Shown here: one piece after another, positions 63,785 to 64,000 of the stretch | How the letters are laid out: each line of letters opens with the position of its first letter | Position numbering within the stretch: the first letter of the stretch is position 1 | Assembly: GCA_903813345.2 (NCBI GenBank) | Contig: CAIIXF020000008.1 | Span: 38,876,867-38,940,866 of the forward strand | Reading direction: 5' to 3' | Source of the DNA: Owenia fusiformis | Lineage: Eukaryota; Annelida; Polychaeta; Sabellida; Oweniidae | Length of the DNA stretch: 64,000 nucleotides | Notes under the pieces: model-generated | Databases searched by the model: none | The model's input: only the letters and a program-made list of their open reading frames with translations | What the model was told of the DNA's origin: nothing | Program-made: the position numbers and the translations under genes

Positions 63785-64000
63785 AAAAATACATCAAGAA
63801 ATGTGGTTTTGAAATGAGTCCATCAACTTTAAAATTGAATTTTCTTTGAAAATGTGACATTTAGGTCAGGGAGATTCCCCATGGTCCCCATGTTGTAAAA
63901 CACAAAAAGTGAAATATCTTTTCTTGAGTTGTGCAGATAATATTTTCTTTTACTGGAGATATTTTAATTTGCACAACCATCAGATACAAAAGGGTAATAT
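63785..64000 (+). repeat. Dispersed repeat family R1, copy 3 (runs off the window end)
   Basis: Shares aagaaatgtggttt, ggtcagggagattcccc and gataatattttctttt with copies 1 and 2, in the orientation of copy 1. Truncated by the window edge. Confidence 0.78.

Overview
The window looks like nuclear DNA from a multicellular animal. It is AT-rich, has no compact bacterial-style genes, carries a degraded L1-type LINE, a tRNA-derived SINE-like repeat and mariner-like MITEs, and holds one intron-rich gene. The many tacatgta-type words and the overall repeat style suggest a marine invertebrate, perhaps a mollusc, but this is a low-confidence inference.

The only gene I can assemble runs on the minus strand from about 60072 down to about 7746. 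I built it from splice sites and reading phase. It has up to 12 small exons (45-372 nt) that join in one open frame coding for about 448 residues. Exons 3-6 and 9-11 are well supported, exons 7 and 8 are short but fit exactly in phase, and the outermost exons (1, 2 and 12) are tentative. I do not recognise the protein. Its first half is basic and aromatic-rich; its last third is acidic, Asn/Ser/Asp/Glu/Lys-rich and probably disordered. No other gene is supported.

The striking feature is tandem repetition. More than twenty minisatellite arrays, with mostly unrelated units of about 20-82 bp, cover roughly 30 kb, nearly half the window. Nearly every intron of the gene holds at least one. Layout by increasing coordinate: 44-bp array (1-640); foldback (1.86-2.0 kb); 40-bp array with a nested MITE (3.1-7.6 kb); terminal exon; exon 11 (9.3-9.7 kb); arrays C and D; exon 10; arrays E and F; exon 9; MITE; 31-bp array G; exon 8; arrays H, I, J and K; exon 7; a 3.9-kb inverted-repeat element holding array M; arrays N, O, P and Q; exon 6; array S; exon 5; array T; MITE; exon 4; array V, which is made from the end of exon 3; array W; LINE fragment; two identical tRNA-like copies; unassigned sequence.

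The most unusual observation is array V (55245-56141). Its 39-bp unit contains the last 30 nt of exon 3 plus the first 9 nt of the intron, including a GTAAGT splice donor. Exon 3 is therefore followed by 23 equally spaced donors, each in frame with exon 4, so splice choice or array length could yield proteins with 1 to 23 copies of a 13-residue repeat. Other notable items are a MITE whose empty site survives in a neighbouring array copy, a dispersed repeat that recurs beside many arrays, and a 1-kb purine-rich (minus strand) array just after the exon 7 donor.
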